Shown in pieces: positions 43,971 to 54,894 of a stretch of DNA of 64,000 bases. How positions within the stretch are numbered: the first letter of the stretch is position 1; every line of letters starts with the position of its first letter. The notes below the pieces were generated by a model that was not told where the DNA came from, did not search any database, and saw only the letters and a program-made list of their open reading frames with translations. The stretch lies in contig MEHQ01002443.1 in the NCBI GenBank assembly GCA_008828725.1, positions 1 to 64,000 on the forward strand, in the 5' to 3' direction. The position numbers and the translations under genes are program-made. The stretch comes from Saccharina japonica (lineage: Eukaryota > Sar > Phaeophyceae > Laminariales > Laminariaceae).

Positions 43971-44579
43971 CAAAGGAAGTATTTGCACGCACGTATTCCC
44001 TAGCCTATTGTGGTCGGCTTCTCTCGCCTTCAGCAGTGGTAGTTGCGGACCCCTCTGCCGGGGTGAGAAAAACAATGGTTTGCTGCCCCCATAAGTCTGC
44101 TCTCACTTCAAGCACATAATATGGATAGTGCTCGCAGAGAGTTGGCGTGACTTATGTAGGCCAATGGGCAGTACTCTATACGTATATTTACCCTACAAAT
44201 GATGTGCAGTGGGTTCGAACCTCACCTTGCTTCATACTTGTTAGTTTCGAGCGTGCGCGCTGGAGACAAAATTAATGGTTATGACAGTGCGCTCCTCGAG
44301 ACTACGTAGTAGTACGTGGCGGGGAAAGACCCCAGCCATCAAAGTACAGCCATCAAGGTAGCATGGTGAGAGTTATCGAACCAGGAAAATCGCAGTTCGT
44401 TGGTTATGTAGCACTCCCCACCGGCTTGCTTAGTCGCACTAGGTAGGCCAGGGGGTAGTGTTATAACACCATCAGGGGTAGAGGGTGATTTTCTGCTTAG
44501 GACGCTGTGACACAAGGACGAGGGCCAAAATCGCCCATCCGTTATGCAGGGTCCAGTGACCCCAGCGTCGATTTGTCAT
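43971..44579. other. 3' flank of the three-exon ankyrin gene
   Basis: No gene recognised. On the minus strand this is downstream of the ankyrin gene. A B-box-like phrase GTGGGTTCGAACCTCAC near 44209 forms a good T arm, but no acceptor stem can be found, so it is not called a tRNA. Confidence 0.35.
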
Positions 44580-44990
44580 TTACCGATACAATTTTCCTGA
44601 ACACAGTGAACTTGACATGAGGCGCAGAGATTGGCAGGGAGTGGAGGGTGGTATCTCGCGTGGGAACGGATGTCTAGGCACAAGAAACACCCATGCCTTC
44701 TGCAGGATCTGGTGATCCGAGTAGAACCGGCCATTTATGACACAATCAGCTTGACACGAGGGGCACAAGCTACTATGCTGATACTCCAACAGGCTGACCT
44801 TGTGTTGGCCGGCCGCGGCCATGTCGAAGGGCGTCTTGCCCGCCGCATCCGTCTTGTTGCACATTTCCTCCAGCTTTCCCAGAGTGGTCGCCTTTTCCAT
44901 GATTGATCTTACCACCTCCACCCTACCCCCCTCACACGCCGCCAAGAACGGTGTCGCCCCACTGCTTGTTACGGCGAACAAGTCGGTATC
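44580..44990 (-). CDS. Ankyrin-repeat protein, exon 3 of 3
   Basis: The acceptor CATTGAAG|GAT is followed in phase 0 by DTDLFAVTSSGATPFLAACE, then GGRVEVVRSIMEK and DAAGKTPFDMAAAGQHK. From SGRTALHW in exon 2 to SGATPFLA here is again 33 residues, which strongly supports the junction. The frame continues through a helix-like VSLLEYQ into a cysteine-containing tail (SLCPSCQADCVINGRF) and stops at 44580. An alternative donor AAG|GTCAGC at 44799/44798 would remove that tail. The block encoding LCPSCQ..CV is echoed about 130 bp downstream in another frame (LCASCQVHCV), so a duplicated end exon is possible. Confidence 0.68.
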   Translation of the reverse strand, partial: DTDLFAVTSSGATPFLAACEGGRVEVVRSIMEKATTLGKLEEMCNKTDAAGKTPFDMAAAGQHKVSLLEYQHSSLCPSCQADCVINGRFYSDHQILQKAWVFLVPRHPFPREIPPSTPCQSLRLMSSSLCSGKLYR

Positions 44991-45351
44991 CTTCAATGCG
45001 GATGGCAACGGCGGAAGGCAGAATTTGGAGGGGAGTCAGCCGGCGGGCAAGCGATCGGGCGAAGTAGCGTAAGCGATAGAGCGTGGCATGCGACACAAGC
45101 CAAAAATATTGATGTCTGGTTTGTTTGGGCTTTGTCAGGGTACACGGGTACTGCGGCTACTTGCGCTCCCTTTTTTCCAACAAGGCGGGCCTTGTACTGC
45201 CGCGTTGAGGCCGACTGTTTCTGGATCCAAATTCGGATCAGTTTTTTTTTATATATCCTGTTTGCCTGTTCACAAGTTTTTTCTCCCAAGATACGTTAGA
45301 AAATGCCCTCTTCTCTCTCAACGAGCCATTGGTCGATCTTCTGGAAGGAAT

Positions 45352-45529
45352 CTATCACGGGGGGGGCATAGTAAACACTAGTAATAGTAGTAACACTAGT
45401 AACACTAGTAACACTAGTAAATACGACCTACGGTAAACACAAAAAAAAAACTATATATTTCCCTATTGTTACTATTACTAACAATATTTGGTCCTATTAT
45501 ATGATATTTGCTATGGTCCTCCGCAATAG
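45352..45529. mobile_element. MITE, family with CTATCACGGAGGGCCATAG ends, copy 2
   Basis: The left end CTATCACGGGGGGGGCATAG and the inverse of the right end CTATTGCGGAGGACCATAG match copy 1 at 43844-43970. The inside has gained a tandem run of CACTAGTAA units, making it 178 bp. It lies in intron 2 of the ankyrin gene. Confidence 0.7.
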
Positions 45530-45587
45530 TGGTATTCGCCGAGTTTTCAGGCTCGAAGTTCCAACGGACGGCCAACCCAGGACATCG

Positions 45588-45694
45588 AGCCCAGTTTCGT
45601 TATTTTGCATCCGGTTTCGATAAAAACATCGAAACTGGCCTCCGCTTTCATCATTTTCACCCGGTTCGATTAGAAAAAAATCGAAACTGGGCCA
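45588..45694. repeat. Hairpin repeat with GCCCAGTTTCG ends
   Basis: GAGCCCAGTTTCG at the left and CGAAACTGGGCC at the right are inverse complements. Two further GGTTTCGAT/ATCGAAACTGG pairs lie inside. It is probably a tiny fold-back element. It lies in intron 2 of the ankyrin gene. Confidence 0.5.
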
Positions 45695-47822
45695 GGTGGC
45701 CTGAGTTAGCCATCGGTTGAAATTTTGAGTATGCAAAATCGGCAAACACCCAGGGCTCGGTACAGGGCCACTATACACTGGCAGGGCACTGGTCCTGGCT
45801 CTATGCACATCAATCCTGGCTGAAGGAGGTGCCAGGATGCTAGAATATTGGAAAATTACGTACTTCTCACTTAAACGTCTCAAAATACAACGGAAACCCA
45901 TCGAAACGTCCAACATGAGAAGAGAGAGAACCGTACAGCAGTTACAGCAATATTCCGTACTCGCCTTTATCACCATACATGTTGCTCGTATTTTCGAGTT
46001 TTTCCTGCGTCAATCTACCACCCATGCCCCGTGTACATTTCCTTCGAGATATGCCCCAAAACCAACGTACCAGGTATTATTTATAGCTCTACAGTCATGA
46101 AGCCAAAATCGCTGCGACCAAAATTATTCTCCTGGCTAGAGCTACCAGCACCTAGCCCTGCCAAAACCACTAGATTCTTCTCGAAAATTGAGCAATATCT
46201 CGTTGAGAGGGCAGGAGACATTGTTTATGACCCCCGGGGGAAAAAAAGCCTGCGATGATGTTGAGAAAACCTGCTCCGAATTTCGGTCCCATATTAATCG
46301 GCCTGAGAAGCAATCTAGTGATACCAAAAATTGAAACCAGCACCGACGGATCGAACGAACGAACGAAATAATTAACAACCGAAGTTCGGGTCCGAAACCG
46401 TATTGGATAGGATCGAACACTACCCAACCTCCGGAATACGATATTCTTGTTGTCATAAACCCCTCGCCAATCTCTAGAGGGCTGTTGTATTTGCACTTCC
46501 AACGCGTACGCCTACGTACACCGTCTGTATTTTACGTAGGCGGTCTGCGTATGGGCTCGCACCACGGTATGAAGCATGTAACAGCAGGAATTGTACGGAG
46601 GGGTAGTGTTCTAGTCTGACCTAATGGCGATGGTAAGCGCTCCGGGCAAGAACACCATTTCCTCTTGTACTTACTGTAATGCTTCGCGTATATGTTGACT
46701 ACTGGACCTGGTAGCGTTCAGTGCGAATCGTCTTGCACAAAATCGAGCGCTTCGGCGTCGTGTTGAGATGCAGCATCCCCTATCGAAAAGGTAGCTACAG
46801 TGCTCTCCTACGGTAAAGGAAAAGCAGGTCAGCTCTCGCCCACCTCATCTGCGTGCATTAGCCTCACATGGCAACGGCAAAACATATAGCCTCACGATCG
46901 CATTGTAATGCAGCCACACTTGTGTAGGTTTGTCCACTAAAATCAACAGCGTAGAGATAACACGCACTAAGCGACGGTGAACTTCACTTCTTAACAGCAG
47001 GATTTTTCTAATTGACGATTGCCTTTCCGATGAGAATGATCATCCATTTGTTTTTTTTTATATATACTTTTTCTTCACAGTAAAAACTTTGCCTATCTTA
47101 TAAATATGTTGATGATATCGATTTAGCGAAACAACAATCAAAACCAGCCTTGGCAGGTTCGTAAGAAATACAATATCAGATAAATCGACTTAGGGGAGAG
47201 GCCCCTCCGTAACAAAAAAAAAACGATGGTCTTGAATCTTCAATGTATCGAGATTGCCGATGCCGTATTTATTTGTGTGGTAGTTATCTGTCACAAATTG
47301 TCGATATTTTACATTTATAATTCTGACTGTGAAGGAACTAATATCTCGTCGAAAACCCCGAGAACAACATTCTCACCGAAAAATATGTTTTCACTTGAGA
47401 AATCGGTTGTTTGTTGTTTAAAGGTGATGCGTGGGCGCCAACTCGAAAACGAGAAAGCGCGCTAGGCTTGGCGGGCTCGCGACCACTGCTATTCATATCG
47501 GTTGTCATTTCTCGTCCACGTCAAGTGTTGCGGCGTGGCGTTCGGGGAGTTCCTGGAAGTATCACCTCAACGGATGGTGATAATGTTCCATGTCATCAAC
47601 AGCAGGTGGCCGACGCTTTCGACCGACAAAGGCAAAACACGAAAGCAAGGTCTCGCCAATAACACGAACATCACTTTCCATTTGCACTAACCCTTCCTCT
47701 TCTGCTATACCACCGACAACGTCCACCGTATCTGGGCGTGCATTTGGTGCAAAGTACTTCTATTTGCTGTACCCCCCCCCGTAACGTCGACCACGTGAGA
47801 TATTGACGTTCTCCCCTCGCAC

Positions 47823-47970
47823 CTTTGCAAGCAGAATATCTGTTGCCTCCTTGTGCCCACTAATAGATGACCAATGCAGCGCTGTCCTCCCGCTCTTATC
47901 TGCCTGATTCACGGGTGCCCCTTTCTCCATCAAATACGTCATGATCTCCACATGGTTTCCCCCTGCCGCC
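47823..47970 (-). CDS. Ankyrin-repeat protein, exon 2 of 3
   Basis: The acceptor AATCCAG|G at 47971/47970 follows an AT-containing stretch. One base completes the split Arg codon, then 49 codons follow. They encode the second and third repeats (HVEIMTYLMEKGAPVNQADK; SGRTALHWSSISGHKEATDI; LLAK). The exon ends at AAAG|GTGCGAG in phase 0. The distance from ALHR to ALHW is exactly 33 residues, the ankyrin period, across the exon 1/exon 2 junction. Confidence 0.75.
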
Positions 47971-48710
47971 CTGGATTATCAAAACATTTTCAAAGCAAAG
48001 TTGGTTCGAGCGATTTGGTTAGACCGGCACCACCGTGATCATGTCACCACGATCATGTTCGCAAAAACGAGAAAGCGGCATGCAACCTGGATCGGGTCGG
48101 GGGCCAACGCACGCCAAAACATCGCCGTCTGTACTACAGCAGCGTACGAAGTGTGGTTGGATGTTATGGTGTTTTACTCGTGCCGTTAGATATACCCCCT
48201 TTATTCCGAGATAGCAGTCGCTTATACGCCTTACCTGCCGAGCTAAGACTTGGCTTTTAGCTACAGTAGCTTAGCGGGTCCGTCTGGCTGTTAATATCGA
48301 ATCCCAGGTTTTCCAAACGGTTGCGATCGCTTTAGCCCTTCGGTCCTTTATTCCGCGCTAACTTCTACTTCTACAGTAGCTCATAATGTGAATCTGCAAC
48401 AACACGCGCCATTTCTCTCGCAGACTTCTAGACGACAGGGAACGGTGTGGCCCGCTTCAGTTCGTCGCACAAAACAAGAACGAACCCCCACAGAAGCGTG
48501 GCTCGTGGCCAAGGTCTCGTGAAAGGAGAAACGTGTTGCAATCGAGTTCAAGCCGTTCTACAGTGAGCCGCAAGGCTACACTACTAACCGCATCCCCTTT
48601 GAACTTGAGAGGGGAAACACGACGCGTGCAACGATGGGGGCAGCACGTTTAGGCTGAAACATGTTCTGAATGGTGGCGGTTCTTCACCCAAATTCGTCGG
48701 AATGTTCATT

Positions 48711-48896
48711 CTTGTCTTGCAATGTCTTGCAAGGTCTTGCAATGTCTTGCAATGTCTTGCAATGTCTTGCAATGTCTTGCAATGTCTTGCAATGTCTTGC
48801 AATGTCTTGCAATGTCTTGCAATGTCTTGCAATGTCTTGCAATGTCTTGCAATGTCTTGCAATGTCTTGCAATGTCTTGCAATGTCTTGCAATGTG
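48711..48896 (+). repeat. 10-bp tandem array (AATGTCTTGC)n, about 18 copies
   Basis: Seventeen full units in register from 48721 to 48890, only the second differing (AAGGTCTTGC), with degenerate half-units at each end. Ten bases times three gives a 10-residue repeat open in several frames on both strands (LQCLAMSCNV or ARHCKTLQDI). The homogeneity suggests recent expansion. Confidence 0.95.
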
Positions 48897-48899
48897 TTT

Positions 48900-49075
48900 A
48901 TTTGTTTACTTAGGCCATGGGATTGCTCGTCGGTACAACTTTCATTTTCCTCCAAAATTAACCATTTTTTTACTTAGTTTTAGTATAGAGCTCCTCAAGT
49001 GATAAGTGACCACCCTCAGAAGGCAAAAACTGTAATACGGTGCATCTCTACCGTAGCATGCGTCACACGTCAAAA
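48900..49075 (+). repeat. GAGCTCCTCAAGTGA repeat
   Basis: GGCCATGGGATTGCTCGTCGG, TATAGAGCTCCTCAAGTGA and CTACCGTAG.AT.CGTC recur in the same order in the palindrome spacer (58180-58600). Probably a dispersed repeat; ends not defined. Confidence 0.55.
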
Positions 49076-50621
49076 ATGTATGACGATTGCACACGAAGAA
49101 GCCCGGGCTGCTGGGGTAGGGGATAGGGGATGTGTCGAAAGTGCATCGTAAGGAGATGTACATACGTAAGACACGCACAGCAGCATGGTGGTATATACTC
49201 GTACTGCTGCACGCTCCTACAAGCCACTTGAAACCTCACGCCGTCTATAGCACTCGTCGTTTTGTTGGTCGGTAGAGACTGTGCGGTATACACAGCTCTC
49301 TAAACGCCACGTGACGAGCGAAACGACGGCAAGCGCGTTAACGCTCTTTAGTCCGCGGTCTTGCGATGCAGTGATAACGGTTTCGATGTTAAGTGACGAC
49401 CAAAAATTCAGCATCATGGTACCTTGGTAAGCACTGCTGTGGGCAAACCATGTGGGTCGAGGCCACGGCAATAACCTTAAGGACAACAAATACAGACGTG
49501 TACATTACTTTACATTACACTGCATGACATCGTGCTGTATATAGTCCCGATGCCGGGGACTACTAGACTGGTTCAAATTTCGGTCTCCCCTCTCCCAAAA
49601 ACGGTTCAGGTCCTATACGTGCCGATCACTCCTCCCTTTTGATACACGAAGCAGCCTCGATGGGGATTGCGTGATATGTAATACGCCCCCATCTTCAGTG
49701 AAGTCATTGCAGTACCTCATGTGTACGCAGGTATTACGACTCTTCCGCGGAAATCATGCCCTGCTGCCAACTGAGCATACACGTTTACCAGATATTCCAC
49801 AAGTGGATTTTCTGCAGGAGGTACGTCCCAAAATGTCGGTACGTCCAATCAAAAGGCTTGTTGCGTGTTTACCCCAGAGCATACGTGCCACCATGAATAA
49901 ATAGCATGTGCATTAGCACTAAATAAAGTAGTACCAGATATATAATTCGTCGCATATAGCAACAGTTAGGCGCAACCTCCACCATCAAGCAATGTCCATC
50001 TCTACTGTAAAAGGTGCGTCGATAGATGATGGTTGGTGTTTTTTGCCACCCAACCAGGATGACGAAAAAACAGGCGTTTTGTTTGTCCTAATAATTGCCA
50101 TGTATTTGTATGTGGTACAGCAGTACACGTCTCGCATGCCATGACACATGACACGTTGTGCCTGCAAAGAGTCTGAAGGGGCATGACGGCTTCTTGCGTG
50201 CGAGAGGCTCGTAACCTACATATAGAGTACACATGGAGTATATACGAGTGCAAAAAGTAGGTGTGCCCGAAAAAAAGCATTACAAATATGCTCGTATATA
50301 CGTACAACCTTCACGTGGTGCCTCGTGCGTATCTGACCTTTTCTTCGTCGTCCGCCCTCGACGACGAAAGAGGTATGAATAGGCCCCTGATATCGTATTG
50401 GTGTGATATTTGATGTACACGTATGCCTGGTGGTATGCTGCATCTTTCTGTTTCGTGTTGCTCTTACCATCGGTAACTACGTACTGTACGTACGTACCAG
50501 GTGCCCGGTGTTGGTTATTAATACGGCGTAGTAGCAATCTACGCAGACTGTATACCGATCAGTATACCGCGGGTTCAATCGTAAACACGTAAAATGACAA
50601 AAAAGGGTTGTCCTTTCTTAC

Positions 50622-50749
50622 CTGTGCAACGCTCGTCGTTCGGCTGCCCCGGGCTCGTTGACCGCTATCTCCCCCTCCTCCACGAGCTGCTTTACCTTGC
50701 CAAGGTCGCCGTTGTGGGCAGCCTTGTGCAGCTCTGTGTCCGTCGGCAT
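50622..50749 (-). CDS. Ankyrin-repeat protein, exon 1 of 3
   Basis: The ATG at 50749-50747 opens a frame of 42 codons plus two bases: MPTDTELHKAAHNGDLGKVK, then QLVEEGEIAVNEPGAAERRA, then LH. It ends at a donor CACAG|GTAAGA. ELHKAAHNGDLGKVKQLVEEG is a first ankyrin repeat. The two leftover bases join the first base of exon 2 (G at 47970) to make Arg, giving ALHRAAGGNHVEI, a standard ankyrin TALH.AA.GH-type start. The intron is 2651 bp and contains the 10-bp array and other repeats. The product is a small ankyrin adaptor of about 228 residues; the partner is unknown. Exon order and phase are inferred from sequence only. Confidence 0.72.
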
Positions 50750-50829
50750 TGCCGCCTAAGACCGTCCCCGAGCCCGTCCAAGGTCCCCTTCCTAGGCCCC
50801 TGTTTTTACAGCACACCTGGTACCTGGCG

Positions 50830-53500
50830 GTAATCCTCTATCCTTTGCCTCGACCCGAACTGCAAACTACCCGCTAGAGGGCGTCAAGTGAGCAAGCCGG
50901 CAATTCGTTTGCGCGCTGGTTCCCTGCTGCCGTTCTTCTTGAACAACCTTTGCGCGCTTGACCTAACGAGCTATAGCCAAGGTCCGGTCCGCCTCGATGA
51001 AATGTTATCACGAGCGTCCCGTAGTTTCGCCCGTACTTGCTGCACAACCGGGCAAAACACGGCTCATTTGAGACTACTAGCTGCCCCTCATCTGCTCTAG
51101 ACTGCGTTGTGGCACGTTCTCTTCGAGGGCAGGGTGTGTCGTATACAGCTAAGGCTGGGGAGGGGGGCTTCACCTAGACTTCACACTACGTAGCCCCCGA
51201 AGTCCCGACGTATTGGTCTCGGTCCGGTCTTTGAGGGCCAACGTGACGGTTTCAACTTGCGGTAGTGGTTGCTGATTGGCCGGTTTGGCTAACCGGCACT
51301 TCGCGACAATTCCGCCGCCTTTTTGCACCCTCGACTGCGCCCTGCGCCTAGGCGTTCCCTTGCACGGTGTACCCCTCCGCCCTGACCAGCAGGCCCTCGT
51401 ACGCTGCCCTTGTGTGACTCTACTTCTCACTTTAGTACAACCGGACGGCACCCCTATCGTTGACCGCTTGAAGCTTGCTTATTGGAGACAGGAGACGATG
51501 TCTCTGTCTGCTGGACCGGCGTGGTGCAATGGTGCGGCGGGATTTGGATGCCACCATGTTCCTTTCTTCGTGGGGCATCATCCGATCACCAGGCCGGTCA
51601 TAGCACCTACTTTGTTGCATGGCCGCAGCCCGGCACGGGCCCGGCTACCTGTCGGAGATGTGCCTAAACGGCCCTGGATGCCGCAAGAGTCGATAGCGCC
51701 CGCTTTTGGAGGTGATGTTCGTCCTGTCAGGAAGGTGCACAGAGGCATGGCTATGCAGGCGGGAGGAGAGCAGGGCGGGGAGAAGGGGTCTGGGGTGCTT
51801 CGGAGTGCCAACACTTCCCTGATGAGGTGCGGCCGCTATGATACTGCTGCTGTACCATAATGATGCGTACTGCTCCTGTAGGTGTAAAGGGGCGGGATGA
51901 CTGGAAGGGTGTAAAGCTTGAATCGCTTGCCTAGACGTCGAAGCTCGTAGGACACTAGAAAATGCCGAGTAGAGCAATAGGAATGCAGTCCTGCTGTCGT
52001 ACCCTGGGTTTGGTCGAATACGAATACCAATCTTAGATTGAGACGAGTACGAGTACCACTGCTGAACGCACACACGAGCTGATAAGCACGAGTGAGTACA
52101 TGAGCACGTACTCGTATCATACATACTGGTGCTGTCGCACTGCTACTGTATCATGCCGGCACCTGGTAAATACAGCAGCAGTGATACATGTTCAACTTGC
52201 CATAGATAGCAGTCCGCGTGCTTTGGAAGCTTGCAAGTTGTCAGCATTTGACAAACCCTTCGCACAGCAGTACCGGTACAGCAGTACGTACCAACGTACG
52301 TATGATAGTATTAATAGTACACATGTTTTACATACGTACAGCAGTACGCGCAGTAGGTGGAACATGCATAAAGTATGCATACGAGGAGGTATACAGCAGT
52401 ACAGGACACCTAATAAGAAACAGGAAATCTGGCCCAGGCTGGGTTTCTTATTTGAGGAAGGGTGCTTTCCACACTAATCTCAATATAACGACTCCCGAAT
52501 TTCTTGTTTGCCTCCAGATCTCAGCCTGGCTTTCTTGTTATAGCCTATTTCTTGTAAGGTGTCCGGTACTACTCTGTGTATACATTTTCTAATATTCATG
52601 TGTGAGGATCGCAGCCAGTACGGGTGCATCAATCCGGCGAAAGTCCTTTGGACGATTCGCAGACGTCTACCGTCCTCTGTTCAAACGTGAAATTCTAGAC
52701 ACCGGTGGGGGGTTAACGTCCACCACGAGCTGACCGGACGAGACATTGCCGGGCTCGACATGAGTAGGCGTCGACTTGTATCCTGCTGGCATGCTGATGT
52801 GCTGATACTAACCAGGTATGGTACAACAGCAGTAGCTAGTAAAAGGGAGATTGAGAGATAACCACCAACGCGCGCGTGAAACTCGAACGACGAAGAAGGC
52901 ACTAGATGTACTCGTAAGGGTCGTTCTTATCGAGCATCTTTTTTCCAAAATTTCCAATATTCCTTTCCAACAAAAAAACAGGAAAAGCAAGAAAACAGGA
53001 TATATTTTGAAATTTTGGAATTCCCAGTGATGTACTCACTGGGTGCTGTCGTGTCATTTAATTTAAATCCCCAAATCCCCGGCTTTTCATCAGTGTTTTG
53101 ACGTCTAATTCCATGGATCTTCTTCAATCCCCTCCCCAAACCTTTCTACTTAATCCAACTTCAATCAATAAATGGATCTGTCGCCCATCAACCATCAATT
53201 CGATAGTTGATCTGATACATATGTATATAATTTGGCTCTAACGTTTCAACGGGCACTCGAATAATCTGTCGCTTAATCACCCACACACTCAATCTTTCAT
53301 CTGAGTTGTTTTATTGGGCTCAGCTCTTGTTGCGCCAATTTTAAGTTGTTTCGTTCGCCACCAGGGCTTAGGACCTCCTACATACAGCCTACGTACAGCT
53401 ACTACTTCCCATACCGGTACGTAAACCACGTACGTACGTACTACGTACACAAGCTGGACATGAGGAATACCAGGCATAGCTACAAGCTACAACACTTAAC
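50830..53500. other. Region without a recognised gene
   Basis: A GC-richer block at 50900-51850 has several overlapping frames; the longest is 194 codons on the plus strand at 51276-51860. None carries a recognisable domain. From 51.9 to 53.4 kb the sequence is rich in TACGTAC and CAGCAGTAC words. Confidence 0.35.
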
Positions 53501-53960
53501 AGGCGACGCGGTGGGAGCGGGTCGGGCCGCAGCCCCGACCCGTGTCCCGCCCAGCTGGCAACCCCGTGTATGCGTGTCCGTGGAATATGGTTTGAATGGC
53601 GTCGCCAGGAAGCGGAGTGGGTCAGACGGTCGTTCGTGTGTGTGGTGCGAAACACAACCAATCGTGCTGGTCTTGTCTCGATGAAGGTCATAAGAAATGT
53701 AACGCCAAATGAAACGACACAACAAGTTACGCCGCTCAAAACGAGTACGTCGTACGTACGTAGCGCTACGAATATCACCAATCACCAAACTTCACAGACA
53801 GGCGGAGCGGCGGGGAGTGAGCCGGGGCGTAGCCTCGACCCGCGCCCCGCCCAGCTGACATACGCCGTGCACGAACCAAAAGGATGGCCTCATTCCGTGG
53901 ATTTTTGCTTGAATGATGGCATCGCCAGGAGGCGGAGTGGGTCTGCCAATCTCGAAGAAG
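53500..53960 (+). repeat. Diverged tandem pair at the outer edge of the palindrome arm
   Basis: Segments about 53500-53640 and 53805-53960 share CCCCGACCCG/CTCGACCCGCG, CCCGCCCAGCTG, TTGAATG.C, GTCGCCAGGA and GCGGAGTGGGTC. The second segment is the outermost part of the left palindrome arm visible within the window limits. Confidence 0.6.
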
Positions 53961-54176
53961 TATCATTTGGACCGCATGCAGAGCAACCCCTCTGCATGCT
54001 ATGCTATTTTAACAGAGGGCAAAATAACTACTGTGGGGACCGACATCTGCCTCCTCTTGTCGGCCGGGAAAGAGAGACTCGCCACACGATCTTCCACAGC
54101 TGTTCATAGCTCAGATTGCCGTACACTACGCGAGATTAAACAGAAAACATGCTGGTAGCCTGTAGAATCCAAGCAA

Positions 54177-54683
54177 GTGCCGGAGGGGAAGGAGGGGGGT
54201 CACCTGTGCCCTGTGCCCTGTGCCCACCAAGTATGTCAGGAGACGGACAAGCGTCAAAAAGTCAGTCAAAGCTGTCCCGTCATAGCATTTCCACCCGTCT
54301 GGACGGATTGTCCCCTATCCCGCTGTAAAATCGCCTCATTATCTGCGTGGAAACCCCTTATTTTATTTATTGACTTGTCTGCTGTGTGTTGCGTGCCAAC
54401 GCCAGCACAGCACCAGCAGCAGCAGCAAACCGAGGCAGAAATAGACAGTCAACATCCATTACCAAGGAAAATACAGGTTTTCGATCATATGGCCAGGCTA
54501 TTTCCCAACAAACGGGGATGTTACTTTGTATCCCCGGGTTTTGTCGTCAATGTGTCAAAGTACACCCGTCAAGGACTTTCCCTTGACGCTGTCAAAGGGG
54601 TGAAAGTGCCGTCTCCTGATATATTTGGTGCCCACCCCTTCTTGAGAGTGTCACCGAGCGTTGAAAGCTCCTGCGAGCTGTGA
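54177..54683 (+). CDS. Unassigned open frame in the left arm (168 codons)
   Basis: The frame starts at an ATG, carries a short CAG-encoded QHQQQQQTE run near residue 80, then VFDHMARLFPNKRGCYFVSP, and ends VESSCEL. No family is recognised. It is duplicated at 63148-63654 on the minus strand with the same translation. The CAG run and lack of domain make it a weak candidate. Confidence 0.25.
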   Translation: MPEGKEGGHLCPVPCAHQVCQETDKRQKVSQSCPVIAFPPVWTDCPLSRCKIASLSAWKPLILFIDLSAVCCVPTPAQHQQQQQTEAEIDSQHPLPRKIQVFDHMARLFPNKRGCYFVSPGFVVNVSKYTRQGLSLDAVKGVKVPSPDIFGAHPFLRVSPSVESSCEL

Positions 54684-54894
54684 AAGGAACTTAAGCGATA
54701 GGTCTAGATAGTACAGGTGTGTCGCTATACGAAGCCTTTCTCGAAGAAAAAAAAGCACTACTCGTACTGACGGGGCAGGATCTCCGAACACGCACTGCTG
54801 TAGCACGGCCACCACGGCTAGCTCGAAACTGGCTGCGACGAAACAAGCCCCACAAGCTATACACGCAAGCCTGTCGGCTTCTATAGACACTGGG

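Larger units (their letters stand above)
44991..47822 (-). other. Intron 2 of the ankyrin gene (2832 bp), repeat-filled
   Basis: GT at the exon 2 end and AG before exon 3 define it. It contains the second MITE copy (45352-45529), a further hairpin at 45588-45694 and AT-rich sequence at 47030-47360. No additional ankyrin-coding stretch was seen inside. Confidence 0.6.
47971..50621 (-). other. Intron 1 of the ankyrin gene (2651 bp), repeat-filled
   Basis: Bounded by GTAAGA after exon 1 and CCAG before exon 2. It contains the 10-bp tandem array at 48711-48896 and a GAGCTCCTCAAGTGA-type repeat near 48985-49070 related to the palindrome spacer. Between 49081 and 50621 no gene is recognised; frames there are short and overlapping. 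Confidence 0.6.

Noticed and set aside
44150-44235. Possible tRNA gene around GTGGGTTCGAACCTCAC
   Set aside because: A good T arm is present, but no matching acceptor stem or anticodon arm could be found upstream. It is probably a chance B box or a tRNA-derived relic.
48584-49002. Repetitive LQCLAMSCNV / ARHCKTLQDI protein
   Set aside because: It arises from the 10-bp array, is open in multiple frames, and lies within an inferred intron.
50870-51860. Retroelement or gene in the GC-rich block
   Set aside because: Several overlapping frames exist on both strands, but no reverse transcriptase, RNase H, integrase or other motif could be recognised.
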